From positions 1 through 64,000 of the forward strand of contig QXVZ01013494.1 of NCBI GenBank assembly GCA_008931825.1: 64,000 bases of DNA. Direction: 5' to 3'. Both the position numbers and the translations under genes were made by a program. Positions 10,601 to 22,696 of this stretch are shown here, in pieces (position 1 is the stretch's first letter; the number at the start of each line of letters is the position of its first letter). The notes beneath the pieces were generated by a model that saw nothing but the letters and a program-made list of their open reading frames with translations, was not told the DNA's origin and did not search any database. This stretch comes from Phallusia fumigata (taxonomy: Eukaryota; Chordata; Ascidiacea; Phlebobranchia; Ascidiidae).

Positions 10601-13600
10601 TGTAGTTGAAGAAGTGAACGGCATTTGGAGGTTATACGTAGCACCTTAAGTATGAGGAGGCGCCGAGGACGCGAAAAAAATAGTACGAATACAAAGATAT
10701 TTTTTGGACACACCCGAACACACTAGTTTGTTTTAAGCGCATGGAGGCAGATTTAACGGCAAATCAGGAGCAAATTTTTTAAATTAACGTACCAAGTCGA
10801 GTTTGTTGAATGTTTGTGATGCGTTTTTATTTTTCTTCACCTCCAAGCGCTTTTTGCTTGTTATACGAATAGACTTGTAGAAGGTTGTCACTGGGTCTTA
10901 AGGAATTTGCGTGACGCACAACAAAGCGTTGGGTTAGAAGCTCTCTACCGCGACAGAACAATACCGTTTGAGACATGTTGGGCAAGGAGAGAGAATAATA
11001 ACAGAAATTATACATAAGGAACATGTTCGAAAAAGCATAAATTATGTGTTTTGCAATGAAGGCGTGCGCCAACGTAGATCCACGTTGATGGCACACAATC
11101 TACACGCGAATAAATACGAAAACAAAAGACACGCAGTAAAAACAGGCACAGTGCTGAAACAGTGCAGGGCAAGTAGAAATTTTACGCACCGGCCCTGCAC
11201 AGCAAATTGGCTTTCTACAGTGTGCGTGGCTGTGGCGTGCACCACGCGTAAGTTCTTTTTCTTCCGCTTTTCCCCTCTTCCTTCGCCGTTCCTGGCAGCA
11301 CTGACCCATCGAAACGTCAACGGCCCCACTCGTTTTCCTTGACTTCAAAATCCGTTCTGGATAATTCTGTCGTTTGTTTTTACCGGCACTCTCGTAGTTT
11401 GCAGCCGTGGTACTCGGATGGACGTCGACCGGCATCGCATTTTGAGTTTGCGACCAAACGTCCTGATTTCATCTGACATTTGACGAGTCGCATTTTGGTG
11501 CCAAGACCACAGGACGCTGAGCATGGGCCCCACGATCCTGCGTTCCAGAAGGCGTAGTTGTAACGATTCACTATGGTTGGATGGCGGCTGTCGTGTGTTG
11601 GAAACCTGCGTCGTGGCGGAGTTGGTCGTGGCGGAGTTGTTGGACAGGCTTTGATGAAACAGGGCAAGGTGTCGTACGGTTTAATGTCCGGGTTGCACCT
11701 GGAAATTAAGAAGAACCGGGTTAGTTTATTTCATACATACAAATTTTGCAAATCACAAGTTAAACATCGAGAAAACTAAGTTTGTGGTCGGGCCACCGGC
11801 GCGCGAAGTGGGTGTGTTAACTTTTTTGCCGATACTGCGGTCGCCTAATATCTACATTGATGCATGACGACTAGCGTGGTCCCGAAAAGTTTTACACACC
11901 TATGCGTTTTAATCAAAAGGTACGTGTGAGAACATTTTTCGTCGATTTGGATGCGAGCACATTGGTTGCTCTGTAGTGGTTTGTTTTCCGACGATAGCGG
12001 ACACTGGTTTGAAATGTCAATTACGCACACGACTTGCGTCTTCCCGCATTTGAAGCCCCAATTAGAAAACCAGACAGTCCCAGGGCGCCGCTCGTTACGT
12101 AGAACCCAGGTATTCAGAGCCCGCGCGCCAAAGCAATTGGCTTATCGCGGTGAAAGCAATGTTGTCTTGTGACTGTCATCGATGAAACAAACATGTCGAG
12201 TAAATCAAATATCGGTCTTCGAACATTTCCGACCGGATTGCCACTAAAACCGCATCGCTGTTATTATTACACGCCCGGAGGTGGATTTCACCACATACAG
12301 ATTAATCATTGTTTCTGTGGCCTTAAGTCGCTAAGCGCAGTCAGAGAGCAGTGTTTAAGCGGGGCCGCGAACTGTTGCTTGGTGTGGGCACGCAAAACAT
12401 GTTATCCAGACCAACAACATGCGGTGAGGACATAGTTGAAACTATCGCTTACCCCTGGTGTCATTGTTTAGGCGCCTCTGGGAGTCGAGCGTTTAACGAA
12501 CATTAACAAAACCCTGTGTCGATTGAGTTACTTGTTTTCCATGTTCCTTGCGTCTCGACTTCACAGCCGCGTCACCGCTCACTTATTTCATTGTGACAAA
12601 TCAAGCAACTAAGCGACCGGTTTAAGGAGGGCGGCCCGTTCTATGATCACCAACTGTGTTTCTCTACATGTACGTAAACAGCCCCCTCGCCCAGCGCGTG
12701 GCGTGTGAGAGGTGTACAGCCACAATGGCGAACACGAAAGCGATATTTTTTCTTCCTCCATTCCCACACATCGGCTCGCGAGCGAAGACAATGATACACT
12801 TCAAATTAAATGACCTTGGGGCAACGCACTCGCAAGCTTCAAATTAAGGCGAAAATTGATTTGAGGCCTCTCGCAGAAAGTGAAGTGGTGACCCGAACCT
12901 TATATTACTCTGACACGTTGGATACAACCCTGCGGGCGATATGCACGCGCCATTTAAGCTCGTTAGTGGTTTTAATTTCCGAAACTTTTTAAGCGACAAG
13001 GGCTAATATGCATTTAATGGTGTGAACGCTGAACCAGTGTAGCGTTTTTGCCTTTATGCCACTTTGTTTATATTGTACTGCGGCTTGTAAAACGAATCGG
13101 AAACAAAACCAGCCTGTAATCTTCAGCAAAAATAGTGTTTGAACTTACCCAGTTGCGACGCGTTTTCCGATTTTGCAGGAGACGATTCTTGTTTTCCAAC
13201 CAGAGCCGCACTGTTGCTTGCCTTGGGATCTGCATTTCTTCCATCGCCCGGCAGCCCATCTTGGTTGATGTTTGCGCGATGCTTTGGTTGTTGCTGCTTT
13301 ACGCGAAACTGGCGATCGTTGCAAGACTGTGGGCTTAACCTGAGCGCAAAAAAACACAAAATGAATTTTAAACCTCAAATACTTAAAATAACCTTTTTAG
13401 AACTGAACACATTTTAAGGTTAAGCCTCAGCTTATTTCAATATCACGTACCGCTGTTCGTCTGGCGGCTGCACGGCGCGGAACGGATATGTAATATCGAT
13501 ATCTGATGCTTGGTGGTGCGATATCTGATCCACGGATACCAAGACTAAGTACTTGAAGCTTGATGGGCTCCTTCAAGGGCATTGTGGTGTGAATACGCTC

Positions 13601-16600
13601 AGTGACTTTGCTCACCCCGCTGTATTGAATAACTGATCCTGTACAACAACAAAACACGTTGTAAGGTCATGTTTACGAATTGCTGTTAACATTGCAACGA
13701 GGGTACGATTCTTACCGTTAACTTCAATGTCTTTGGCAATGGTGATCAGTGTGAGAGCTCCGTTGAGGATATATTCACCTCTGCTGTTTTGGAGGGCCAG
13801 GTAGTTGCCATCGTAGATGTTCTTACGATAACCTTTCTGTGTGATCTTGATGTTAGCGGCGCCAACGGGCAGTGTGATTACGTCATTGTAACCGGGGCTG
13901 CGTCGGTTGTATTTACCTGGAAAACAAACGAAGCGTAAAGCGTTTGTGCGAAAATAAGGGGTGCGTCCGGTAACAATTTGCCTAACACATCTTAAAATTA
14001 CGCCTCAAAATGCCACAAACGGGTTTGGCCTCTAATTCCCTACTCTATCAACGTGCGCTTTTGTTATTCAGCACATCGATCGAGGGATGAAACCATACAA
14101 AGCTATGCGAAAAAAACAGGTAACTCCAAACGGACCAACTACTTTAAACGTAAGAGCCTTTCTAATCTGTGTCATACGACAGGCGCCACCCAGAAGGCAG
14201 TGTTTATCCCATGAGCAAACTGTGGTCAGTGTGCGATCCTGCCACGGGTCAGCGTAGAGGTTAAGACGGGTTTCAACGACCCGTTCTTGCTGTGTTGACC
14301 GTTCCAATTACGCGACCGAGGTTTGCCTGCTAAATCCGTTCAGGTTGCCTTGCCTTTGCGATGTTACATGTTTTCCGGTTTATAATGCGACGTTGTGACA
14401 ACTCAGATTTAGTTTGCTTCGCGAACCTGTCTCGCGATCTATAAACAACCTTTAAATGTGGATAAACATGAGGCGGGAAAATTCGTAGATCGGGTCAAGC
14501 GTGACTTTTATGCACAAATAAAATGCGTTTTGGAGGTATGGCCTTTTACTCGACCTAAACCCAACCCAGTCTCGGTTGTTGATTATGATGGGACGCTTTC
14601 GGGAAACCAACCATGCTCTTGGTTGGCCACCAAGGTAAAATGGATTACTTGGCGTTGCTGCTTTCACGGACTGTCAATTGCTCATAGACACCGCAATTCC
14701 AAGGGACTGCCTGTCACTTGACGTTGCCAAACTGCGGCAAATCCCTTGGCCGTTTGTCACTCCGTTTAGCGAGACGGTGACATATCTGGCAAACTTGCCG
14801 CACGCCTGTCTTTTATTGACAAAACAGCGTCTTTGTTTGACTGTATACAAGCATTGCCGACTGTGATGGGGTCCGTTGTCGGCATTCGTAGAGGTTTAGT
14901 AACCGTTTTAGGGTGCTTTAATTTCTGCACGAGCATCGCTAGGGTCGTTCCGGATCGTGCGCACGTTTTCTTTATCGGCGCGAAGACGAAATAGATGCCA
15001 CAAGCGCGACTGAGTTCGCGGTTGCCTCGTCCCGTCCCCTTATTCGGTCAGATCGACGCGAGCGCCCCGCGGCCCCACTTAAACCACACACGCGGCAACA
15101 AGACACCTAGACCCTCAACGCAAGAAATCGTCGTGGGAGAAGTCGTTTCAATCAACAGTAATATCAATTTAATGAATTGAGTTAGAAGACACTTACCTCG
15201 AACGCGTTTGCAGGTCGACTTGTCGCCGTTGCACACACCGCACTTGTTGAACTTGGCTTTGGAGTTGAGCACACCGTCGCAGCCTGCAGGCATGCACTGG
15301 CCGTGAACGCACACGTCCGCCGTATCGGGGCCGCATCTGTGAACAGAGACGCACAAAGTTACGGCTATGCAAACACACTACACCTTTCTACAGTGCGCAA
15401 AATAAACTTGCACAGCGCTCTTACCTCGTGCCGTCGACCACGCGGTCTGCCAAGGTAATGTAAGCTCCAGTTTGTACTGACTGGCAGATAAGCTTGCAGC
15501 GATCGCGCTGGTGAACATCTACGTATTTCGGTATCCATGAGTAGTTGTTGCGGGGCCCGAGCAATGGAATATGTTGTCCGTTGTACGAAGCGCATTGTTG
15601 ACTGCGGAAATCGCCTGGTTCTTTGCCATTCACCCTCGGGCACTTGCGGTTGTTGCAACTGTTGAAACGAAGTCGGTCGCCCATGCAGTATTGGCCTCCG
15701 TGCTGCGGGCTAGGATTGTTGCATTGCCTGCTTGACATCTGAATGCCACCTCCACACGTCCTATATAACAAGTCACATTTAAAACCTGTGATCTTGACCG
15801 GATTACAGTTGCTAAAGAAACGATTTCTTACCTTGAGCAGGATCCGTATGAGCTCCATGATCCCCATTGACCATCAATGGGGTGCATTGGTGCAGATTTG
15901 GGCAAGCACTGTCCTTGCAAGCAGTGGCGCCCGGGCGAGCACGGTGTCCCATCAGCACGGGGATAATTCCTTGTGTGGCATTTGTTTGTTCTCCTGTGAT
16001 GAACATCATATACCGGGTTAGGCCAATGTCACGTTCGCGTCAGCTATTCGAGAAGGCAACATCTATATACTTACGTTCCGCTGGGCAGTTGACACCATAG
16101 GCGCCCGCATTCGTTCATGTACGGGCACGCCACCGCTCCATCGCCAAACGCCATTTCGCATTGTGCGTTGACATCGTACATCTGTCCAGGCAACTCGCGT
16201 GGGTAGACCTACGGGCAAACAAGAAGCGGCTCGTTAACCTTACGACAAAGTGCAGAAACCTCACATTTGTGCCGAAGCGCCTATGTAACGTAGTTCGTTC
16301 GCACGCGTATATGACGTCACAACGCGAGAGTGGGAGCGTCTTAGTTTAAAGTCGATCATTAACCCGCTTTTGAAATTGCTACTCGTTGCTTGAGATTGGT
16401 CAAACATGTAGTAAAAAGCCTCTTGTGCCATTTTTGAGTCGCTAACTTTGTCCTACTTCTTGGTGTGCCGTCAAAAAATGTCTTAGCTTGCTCGTGAGAA
16501 CTTAACGCCGTTAGTAGGAGCCTTATCTATTGTACTCGCGTCGGTGCAGTGGATGATTGCAATTCCAGGCCTGTTAAAGGCAAACGCGGGTAACCGAGGC

Positions 16601-19600
16601 AGACAGTGTGTCTCGTTGTGACAAAACAATTGCCGGTTCGGTTGCCGATCGCGCTCCGTGCATGGGAATTAAAAGTGATGCGATAACTACGCTCAACGAA
16701 ATCGGCGACGACTTCCTCCGATTTAAACCGCACAGAACAAGTCTTGCGTTGTGCGGATGTGCCTCGCAATTAGCCTTGGCTGTAATACACAGAAAGGTTA
16801 TCGCAAGGCGGCCCCCGTTAGACAAAAGCTCCTATTGTCCCCGTGATCTTCTACTCGACCCGGAAACTTTCCTGATTGGCCAATCGCATCTTGCGCATCG
16901 GCCATGTCAGAGATAATCTCAGTCAAAATCACAATGATGTATTATGTGTAAGCGAACCCAGTGGCCATCAATCACGCTTTAGGGAGGTTTGTTTTTCACA
17001 CTTCCCAAACTGTTGTGGCAACTCGCTGGTTTGGCCTCGATAAGCGAATCTGCAACACGATGTGACGTCAATCACTATTGAGCTAGCTCTCTTCTCAGAA
17101 AGCTGCGGTGTGGCGCGACGCCCTATCCAGTTCAGTCATTGTGATCTTGCACGGCTCATTGCAAACCCTAATCGTCATCATCGACGACCCTGTATATGTA
17201 CCTTAGGTTGGGATGGTCGATCCAACAAGCAATCGCCTCGGCCTTCCTGCAGGTAATCCAGGACTGCTTGACGAGAGCACAAGCTCCATGGCTGATCGCG
17301 ATCCACGCGGTCCATAGTTGCGCTCATCACGTGTGTTTTGGGGTCAATAACGAAGTTCGCTTGACACAAGCCGTTATCGTCGTGCATCATGTTCAACACG
17401 TGTCCGACCTTGAAAAGTATTAGGGTTAAATTTCCCGCCGAAACCATCAGACGCTCATTTAAAGTAAAACACTACCTCATGTGCAACAGTGTAAGCTGCC
17501 GACAAGCCATCATCTTCGACTATAGCGCAGCTGTGAAGCCCCGAACACATAGTGCCGACCTCCGCCATACCTGAAATGCAAACAGCGGATAACAGTTAAA
17601 GATGTGAGCATTACAACCTTCAAAAAGTTCCAGGATACAATTGCTTTCGCACTGTTTAACTACTAAGGGTTTAGCGGCGCACACTGTTTTTGCCGCAGCA
17701 TTATCGCATTGCGCGCATTATTGAACAGCTTGGCCGCACAAAGAGCCGATTGTTCCTCGCCCGGCTTGCCAGTTTAAAAGAGAAACACTGGTAGCAGCCG
17801 TTTGGGCCGCGGTTTTGACCCCAACTCTCAAGGCCTAACCGTATAATTTTGTTCAAGTTTTCAGTGGCTGGCTTTCAGGCCCTACTTATGATGTTTCTGT
17901 GGAGTTTAAATTTGATCACCTCAAGCGAGTAAAAATAGCATTTCGGTTCCACTCTGATTCGTCAACTAGGGTTTTTGCGGTGAGCTAAAAAAGGTTCGAT
18001 TACTTCGCGTGTAATCCGTTCAGAGTTCAAAATTGTCAGCTATGTTTGTTGTCAGCTTCATCAAAGCAAGTGCTATTTATTTCCTCATTTCAGTTTTTTG
18101 GTAATTTTGTGTTAACCTAAAGACGCTTCTGCGGGAATGTAAGTTATCACTTTTTGCGGTCGGTTGCGCATTTCTTCGACTTTAGGATAAGCGCCTTCGG
18201 GCACACCGCACCTAATGTTTGTAGCTAGCCGAGCTTTTAAGGCTTGCTTGCTGTGCACTTAATCCTATCCGAACACGCATGGGCGCGTAGCGCAAAAAAA
18301 ATTCTGTTTTCTACTAGGGTTCAAAAACTGATTCATCGCTATAAAGTCGTAACCGCAACAACGATGATGTCATGGGGCTAAAAACCGCCCCTTGGGTCAT
18401 TTTTCGTCGCCGGACATAGAAATGATCGCTTCGATTCACGTCGCGAAGCGTGTGACGTTTCCTTGGCCGGTAATGCTTGCGATGGGGGCGCCACACTACA
18501 CAGGCCAACCTACTTCCGAACCCACTCAGCCGAATTGCCGTTTTGTAACATGCAACTAAACCCGCGGTACCATTTTATTTCCCATCGCCCCGGTTCGGGT
18601 AAACACTTTATTATGACGTAGCGCCACGGCCAGTTACTGCAGTGTTTTGCCTTAAACGCTGCATCGCATGATTCATCTAGAAGTGGAAATTGAGACTTGT
18701 TTTTGCGAGGTCAACGACCCCAGCTGACTTCAGACTCTATTTTAGTAGGTTAACATCATTGATCGAGCTCTTGCGTTAACGATCGGTTTGACGTTAACCG
18801 CTGTAGTGCAATTCAAGTTTTACATCAAACAAACAATGAAAACCTTAACTGTTGCCTTGCTTTGCCTTGGCAGTTATAATTGTGACTCTTGAACTTAACC
18901 ATCCATTTAACTAAGTGCAACGCGCTGGTGTTAATTGGCACTGCGCAACATATGCTACATCGCAAACGTTTCCTGTCAATGACCTTTGCCAACATCATGT
19001 CGATAAAAATAGGACTGAAATCATCATTTGAGTCTCGACGATGGGCCTATTTATTTGCCAGCGCTCTAAGCGCATGGCTCGGTTTGCGATAAGTGTGCGC
19101 GATAAGACCCCGGCGAGCTATTTTGGGCGTTGCAAGTACCGTCGATTTGAAGGTCCGATGTCGCTTCGACGCTAATTAGCTTTTGAACCAGGGCCCGAAT
19201 CTTAAAGCGACTTTAAACACACTAAGCCCTGTGATGTCATCGACCGCATTCGACACGAGCGTAAACTTCCGACTGCGCAATCGCGTCACTGACAAGTGAA
19301 GGACACTCGCCCCACCTTCCCCATCACTAACTAGCTCTATTGACCTACATCAAAGACGTTACGCTGGGTTGCTGCTTATAGTGGCACGCTCTTGATAATC
19401 TGTGGTGTGTTTTGGCCCGGCGCGTCCGCTTACGCTTGATCTCAGGAAAGAGGCCAGCGTCAAGGAGGAGGCGCATCTTTGATGGCCCTTCCTGTACAGT
19501 TGCGGATTTTCCTCACCGTTGCGCATCAACTACGAGTGCGATTAACCGGCATCGAAGCGTAAGGACAATTATCAAGGACGTTAGTGACTTTAATCGGTCG

Positions 19601-22415
19601 CAGGTCGGAAATTGTACCTCGGCCAATTGAGTTGCGTTTGCCCGCGCTTAATCCTGACAGCTGCAACAATCGCCGGACTCCCTACGCGACCACCTGGTCA
19701 CTGCGTAAACACTACATAGGTAGAGTATTTCTGGTTGATGCTGATGGTACATCAAGAGCGGACGGCACAAAATAAGCGCATTGGCAACGGTGCGTTGTGA
19801 CGTAAATGTAAACGCGAAGGCAGACATGCCCTAGTTGAGACTATATAAACGCAACCTTACGTAAAAAGACCTGGGATAAAGACAAACACATGAAGGCAAA
19901 GCGTTGTGACGCCAAGGTGCTTATTTGAAGGTCGCGCTGAATAAACCACGAAAGCTGTCGCATATCACCGCGCACTAATATCGAGTTATCAACGCGAAGG
20001 CGCCATTTACCACGGTTAGAAAATCTCGCGCTATTGAAGGCCACGGCAGAGGAGTGTGTTCAAAGGATACACCCGGCAGTGTCTCAACGTTGCCTTTCGT
20101 GACCTTCAAAGGGGCAAGCCGGTTGCAAATTGACGCTCACTGCCTTTCAAGTGTTGGTGTCCCGTTTTGCTTTCGACTTTGTGGCAATCAGGCATGTTTG
20201 AAACCGCGAGAAGAGGGTAAGTTTGATTGACTTAGCCGGGGCGCTGACATTTTCCTGAGAGTTCTGTGCTCACGGTGCATGTAGAAACCTCGGAAGGAAC
20301 GGAGCGCGTGATTCATCGTTTAGCGAGACTTATTTAGATGCAACACTAACCGCCCGGTCCCGGGGGTGCATCAACGCGCCGCGCAAGAGTGCAACTGAGC
20401 AAAGCAAAGACAGGTCGCGGACCCGGGGGCCAAAGAATGGACCCTATTGTTTGCGAAGATTAAACGAACCGCGGTACGCCGTGCTCAACAAGCCCGGATG
20501 GAACATAAAGGAATAAGTTAGGTCACAACAATTTCGTTTGAACGTCGGGTAGTTGCAGGCTAACTAAGCGTTACATGCGCTGCTTACAGTGGCCCAAATA
20601 CTTTCGTGGAACTTAAACTGCCCCACCAAGAGTGGAATTCTCTCTTGGCGGTCGCCTGTCAGGCGTTTATCAAGTCATAACAGCCCCAGTGACGTCAAAG
20701 TACCTTGCCCCCGTCAGTAAAACCTGCGTCGGGGCACGACTGGAACTTTCGGGCAAAGAAAACACGAATTAGGTTGCTTGTTAGTTTACGGGAGAAATGC
20801 GGCGCATAATCGCTGTAGCTCAGTGATTCACTATTGTTTTCTGAAGGCCGTGGGTATAGAGTATCTAAAAGCCTTTGATCGTTTACCGTAAAAGCAGCAC
20901 TAAAGCGTTATAGTTAGGTAAACCGATACGTGAGGCGTGTGCGGCGCGCGCTCGTTTGCACAAGGCTGAAGAGTTGATTGGCCAAGCGTGCAGAAGGCTT
21001 ACATGGGCAGTGTTCCACTTTCAACAGGTCGCAAAGGCACCGAGACCGGAGTGTTTTAAGTAAATAACGAAGTTCAGGCAGACGCGATACCAGCCTTACA
21101 ACTCGACATAACGTTGACTTGTATGCTCACCTAGCGTATCGCACGAGTCTCCACACAGGTTTTTGCGCGTCAGCAAGATGGACAAGTCTGCGTGATCAGG
21201 GTGGCTGTCATCGGGCGTATTGTGTCGCTTCTGCCAAGTGCAGAATTGACGAAGGGTGGCAGCAGCGTTAGTGCTGACGTCTGGTCCTTCACGTTCATCT
21301 TCAATGACCATGATCTGTCCATAATAACACGACGTTTACATATATGTCATTATAGTGCGATGTACGCGATTTCCAAACTTACCCTCACAACGCTAAGGGC
21401 AATAGCACTGCCCAGGCTGGGGTGAGAGAAAACTCGGTTTGCTACCATCATTATGCTGAGGATGTAGTGTTCCAAGTCGTCTCCATGCTCTCGCGCCATA
21501 GTTGCATCGGCCACCACCAGGGTTTCGATGTAGTGCTGACGGGATTCGAAGACATCGCGCTTGCGTCGTGACTTTTCCTCCCCCATCGAGTTTTCGAAGT
21601 CAATGACGTTCTGTTCTGGCGATTTTGCGACTGATCGTTTTACCTGATTCACGACCTGTAATGTTTATACGTTTGTTAAGCTTTGTTTAATTGTGGTAAC
21701 TAACATATATCATGGTACAATATTGTGGTTAAGCTACCTTATCTACTACTTCTTCCATTGGGCTGTGAAGGAATGTTTCCTGGTACCGGCGTACATGCCT
21801 TGGGTCCTTGACACCACACTGAGCTCCGTGGCGGTGTTGATTGGTAGTTAGGCTCCGTCTCTCGATGGTATGTGGCTTTGTTTCTTCAGCACTCGTCGTA
21901 TGCACAGGCCTAATCGTGTACTGGTAATCGCCGGTGGTTATCGACCCGGTAAGAGAATCGCAAATGCTCATAACAGCTTGGGAACCAGGCTTTCCGATCA
22001 CCGTGCCTTTGTAGAAGCATTTTCGCAGTTGGGGTTGGGAGGGTTGGTCCAAGGTCCTCGGGGACGACGCGTTCTTCCACGTGTATGTTGTTGTAAAGGT
22101 TGGGGCAACAAGAATGTCATCGGGGACAAGACGTACCAGCAGATCTTCCCCGAACGCATGTATCTTGTACGTTGGGTTGCTGAACTCTTTTGATGAATCT
22201 TCTTCGGACACAACAGACCTCCGCGCGCGAAAATGCGTCGTCGCAGCTTGGGAGAGGTCCTCGCGCATGCGCACTGGGGTGACGATCTCCACATCAACGG
22301 CATTGCGCTTTTCCCGACTAGCTTTGACGTCAACGCGAAGTGGTTTGACGGCTAGCGTCGTGGCCGCACATAGGAGGATAATACAGGTCGTACAGATTGA
22401 GAGTAAAGTGCACAT
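7368..22415 (-). CDS. ADAMTS: ADAMTS metalloprotease, ADAMTS1/4/5/8/15 type, complete (14 exons, 1144 residues)
   Basis: Secreted zinc endopeptidase of the extracellular matrix; vertebrate members of this clade cleave hyalectans such as aggrecan and versican. Fourteen exons join with GT-AG introns and matching phases (0,0,1,0,0,2,2,2,1,1,0,2,2). Domain order: signal peptide (1 to about 22), prodomain with switch Cys200, furin site RRKR (256-259), catalytic domain with zinc ligands H409, H413 and H419 and catalytic E410, Met-turn near 438, disintegrin-like domain (about 480-560), TSR1 from W567, Cys-rich domain (about 620-740), spacer (about 738-866), TSR2 from W894, a Pro-rich hinge (about 950-965), TSR3 from W981, and a 110-residue tail. 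The D-R-C-K-L and C-G-V-C segments and two TSRs after the spacer fit ADAMTS1 and ADAMTS15 best. No PLAC or GON domain is seen. The start ATG is preceded by TCACC; the open frame upstream has no other ATG. All catalytic residues are present, so it should be active. Confidence 0.97.
7699..11383 (-). other. ADAMTS intron 13 (3.69 kb)
   Basis: The longest intron. Several open frames of 60-100 codons lie here on both strands (for example 8843-9130), but none has domain or splice support. TGACGTCA is at 9197-9204. Confidence 0.6.
11384..11698 (-). CDS. ADAMTS: ADAMTS exon 13: end of TSR2, Pro-rich hinge, TSR3
   Basis: Residues 931-1034. It ends TSR2, then has a hinge with [12 protein letters not shown], then TSR3 from W981 with [10 protein letters not shown], a complete O-fucosylation motif. 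Phase 1 nucleotide in, phase 2 out. Confidence 0.92.
11699..13148 (-). other. ADAMTS intron 12 (1.45 kb)
   Basis: Intronic; no feature recognised. Confidence 0.6.
13149..13339 (-). CDS. ADAMTS: ADAMTS exon 12: linker and TSR2
   Basis: Residues 867-929. After a basic linker, TSR2 begins W894-A-A-G-R-W and continues [12 protein letters not shown]. The usual CSxSCG is changed here, so the O-fucosylation site seems absent in this repeat. Confidence 0.9.
13451..13638 (-). CDS. ADAMTS: ADAMTS exon 11: spacer domain, second half
   Basis: Residues 805-866, ending in phase 0. I-Q-Y-S-G then P-L-K-E-P-I and Y-R-Y-Y-I match the end of the spacer. A basic stretch (R-R-A-A-A-R-R) follows at the C-terminal side and could be a cleavage site; that is inference. 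Confidence 0.94.
13716..13916 (-). CDS. ADAMTS: ADAMTS exon 10: spacer domain, first half
   Basis: Residues 738-803. [13 protein letters not shown] and N-Y-L-A-L match the cysteine-free spacer, which sets substrate choice in this clade. Confidence 0.94.
13917..15196 (-). other. ADAMTS intron 9 (1.28 kb)
   Basis: Intronic; no feature recognised on either strand. Confidence 0.6.
15197..15336 (-). CDS. ADAMTS: ADAMTS exon 9: end of Cys-rich domain
   Basis: Residues 691-736, phase 2 in and phase 1 out. Contains V-C-V-H-G-Q-C and C-G-V-C-N-G-D, the diagnostic end of the ADAMTS Cys-rich domain. Confidence 0.95.
15425..15760 (-). CDS. ADAMTS: ADAMTS exon 8: TSR1 and Cys-rich domain
   Basis: Residues 579-689. 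It completes TSR1 (C-x-G-x-R-x-x-x-x-S-C-N) and enters the Cys-rich domain with W-I-P-K-Y then D-R-C-K-L-I-C and V-V-D-G-T, which are typical of the ADAMTS1/4/5/8/15 group. Confidence 0.95.
15832..15993 (-). CDS. ADAMTS: ADAMTS exon 7: rest of disintegrin-like domain, start of TSR1
   Basis: Residues 525-577. A-D-G-T-P-C and H-C-L-Q-G-Q-C are disintegrin-like signatures. TSR1 opens with W567-G-S-W, its tryptophan ladder, and CSRTCG spans the exon 7/8 junction. CSxTCG is the known O-fucosylation site of these repeats. Confidence 0.94.
16075..16208 (-). CDS. ADAMTS: ADAMTS exon 6: disintegrin-like domain, first part
   Basis: Residues 480-523, ending in phase 2. The P-G-Q-M-Y-D and Q-C-E-M-A-F-G segments match the start of the ADAMTS disintegrin-like domain, including its paired cysteines. 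Confidence 0.94.
16209..17201 (-). other. ADAMTS intron 5 (about 1 kb)
   Basis: Intronic; no feature beyond TGACGTCA palindromes at 16312-16319 and 17063-17070. Confidence 0.6.
17202..17408 (-). CDS. ADAMTS: ADAMTS exon 5: zinc-binding site and Met-turn
   Basis: Residues 411-479. With exon 4 it completes [12 protein letters not shown], with ligands H409, H413 and H419. The Met-turn H-V-M-S-A-T-M (M438) and the P-W-S-L-C-S segment follow, as in active ADAMTS enzymes. The Met-Met before the third histidine replaces the more usual Met-Pro. Confidence 0.95.
17476..17570 (-). CDS. ADAMTS: ADAMTS exon 4: first half of the zinc-binding motif
   Basis: Residues 379-410, ending exactly after H409-E410. 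The zinc motif HExxH is therefore split by a 67-bp intron, in phase 0. The conserved E-D-D-G-L segment precedes it. Confidence 0.95.
17571..21130 (-). other. ADAMTS intron 3 (3.56 kb)
   Basis: GC- and CpG-rich intronic DNA with no recognisable gene on either strand. The open frames inside are short and lack splice support. It contains a TGACGTCA palindrome at 20690-20697. Confidence 0.6.
21131..21314 (-). CDS. ADAMTS: ADAMTS exon 3: catalytic domain, middle part
   Basis: Residues 318-378, ending in phase 1 inside Gly379. It holds the conserved T-L-R-Q-F-C-T-W-Q and C-D-T-L segments of ADAMTS catalytic domains. The reading continues directly into exon 4 across a 3.56-kb intron. Confidence 0.95.
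21383..21655 (-). CDS. ADAMTS: ADAMTS exon 2: furin site and start of catalytic domain
   Basis: Residues 227-317. RRKR at 256-259 is the proprotein-convertase site, so the mature enzyme would begin at D260. The following Y-I-E-T-L-V-V-A-D segment is the first strand of the catalytic domain and is highly conserved in the family. Confidence 0.95.
21738..22415 (-). CDS. ADAMTS: ADAMTS exon 1: signal peptide and prodomain
   Basis: Encodes residues 1-226 and ends in phase 0. The first 22 residues have a hydrophobic core ([11 protein letters not shown]) typical of a secretory signal. Cys200 in the H-G-A-Q-C-G-V segment matches the cysteine-switch position that keeps the zymogen latent. Two minor basic motifs, RARR near 63 and RR near 186, precede the main furin site in exon 2. 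Confidence 0.95.
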
Positions 22416-22688
22416 GGTGAAAATAATTTTGTAGAAATAAATAAGTAGTTGAAAGAAAGTTGACTTTAGTGTTCGCACATCAACCTTGGTGAGAGTTCTT
22501 TACAGGTCATAAATTTTTGTCCTATCTCATTCAACAGTGATGCAATTTCACTAAAAGTAGTTGCTATGAAGGCTATGTTGTCGTTTGTTGAGCCTGTGAA
22601 TCATATATTTACACGGTTAAATGCTTGACAATTACACAAATTCGGCACGCACCTAGTCTTTGACTTTTTGGATAGTGACGTATTTCCC

Positions 22689-22696
22689 TTTTTATA
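22689..22696 (-). promoter_or_regulatory. TATA box, ADAMTS gene
   Basis: TATAAAAA on the minus strand, within GGTATAAAAAGGG, about 275 bp upstream of the ADAMTS start codon. A transcription start near 22660 would give an unspliced leader of about 245 bases. Inference from sequence and position. Confidence 0.5.

Noticed and set aside
22416-22478. Upstream extension of the ADAMTS frame
   Set aside because: The first codon would be GTG, not ATG; the ATG at 22415 has a better context and gives a proper signal peptide.
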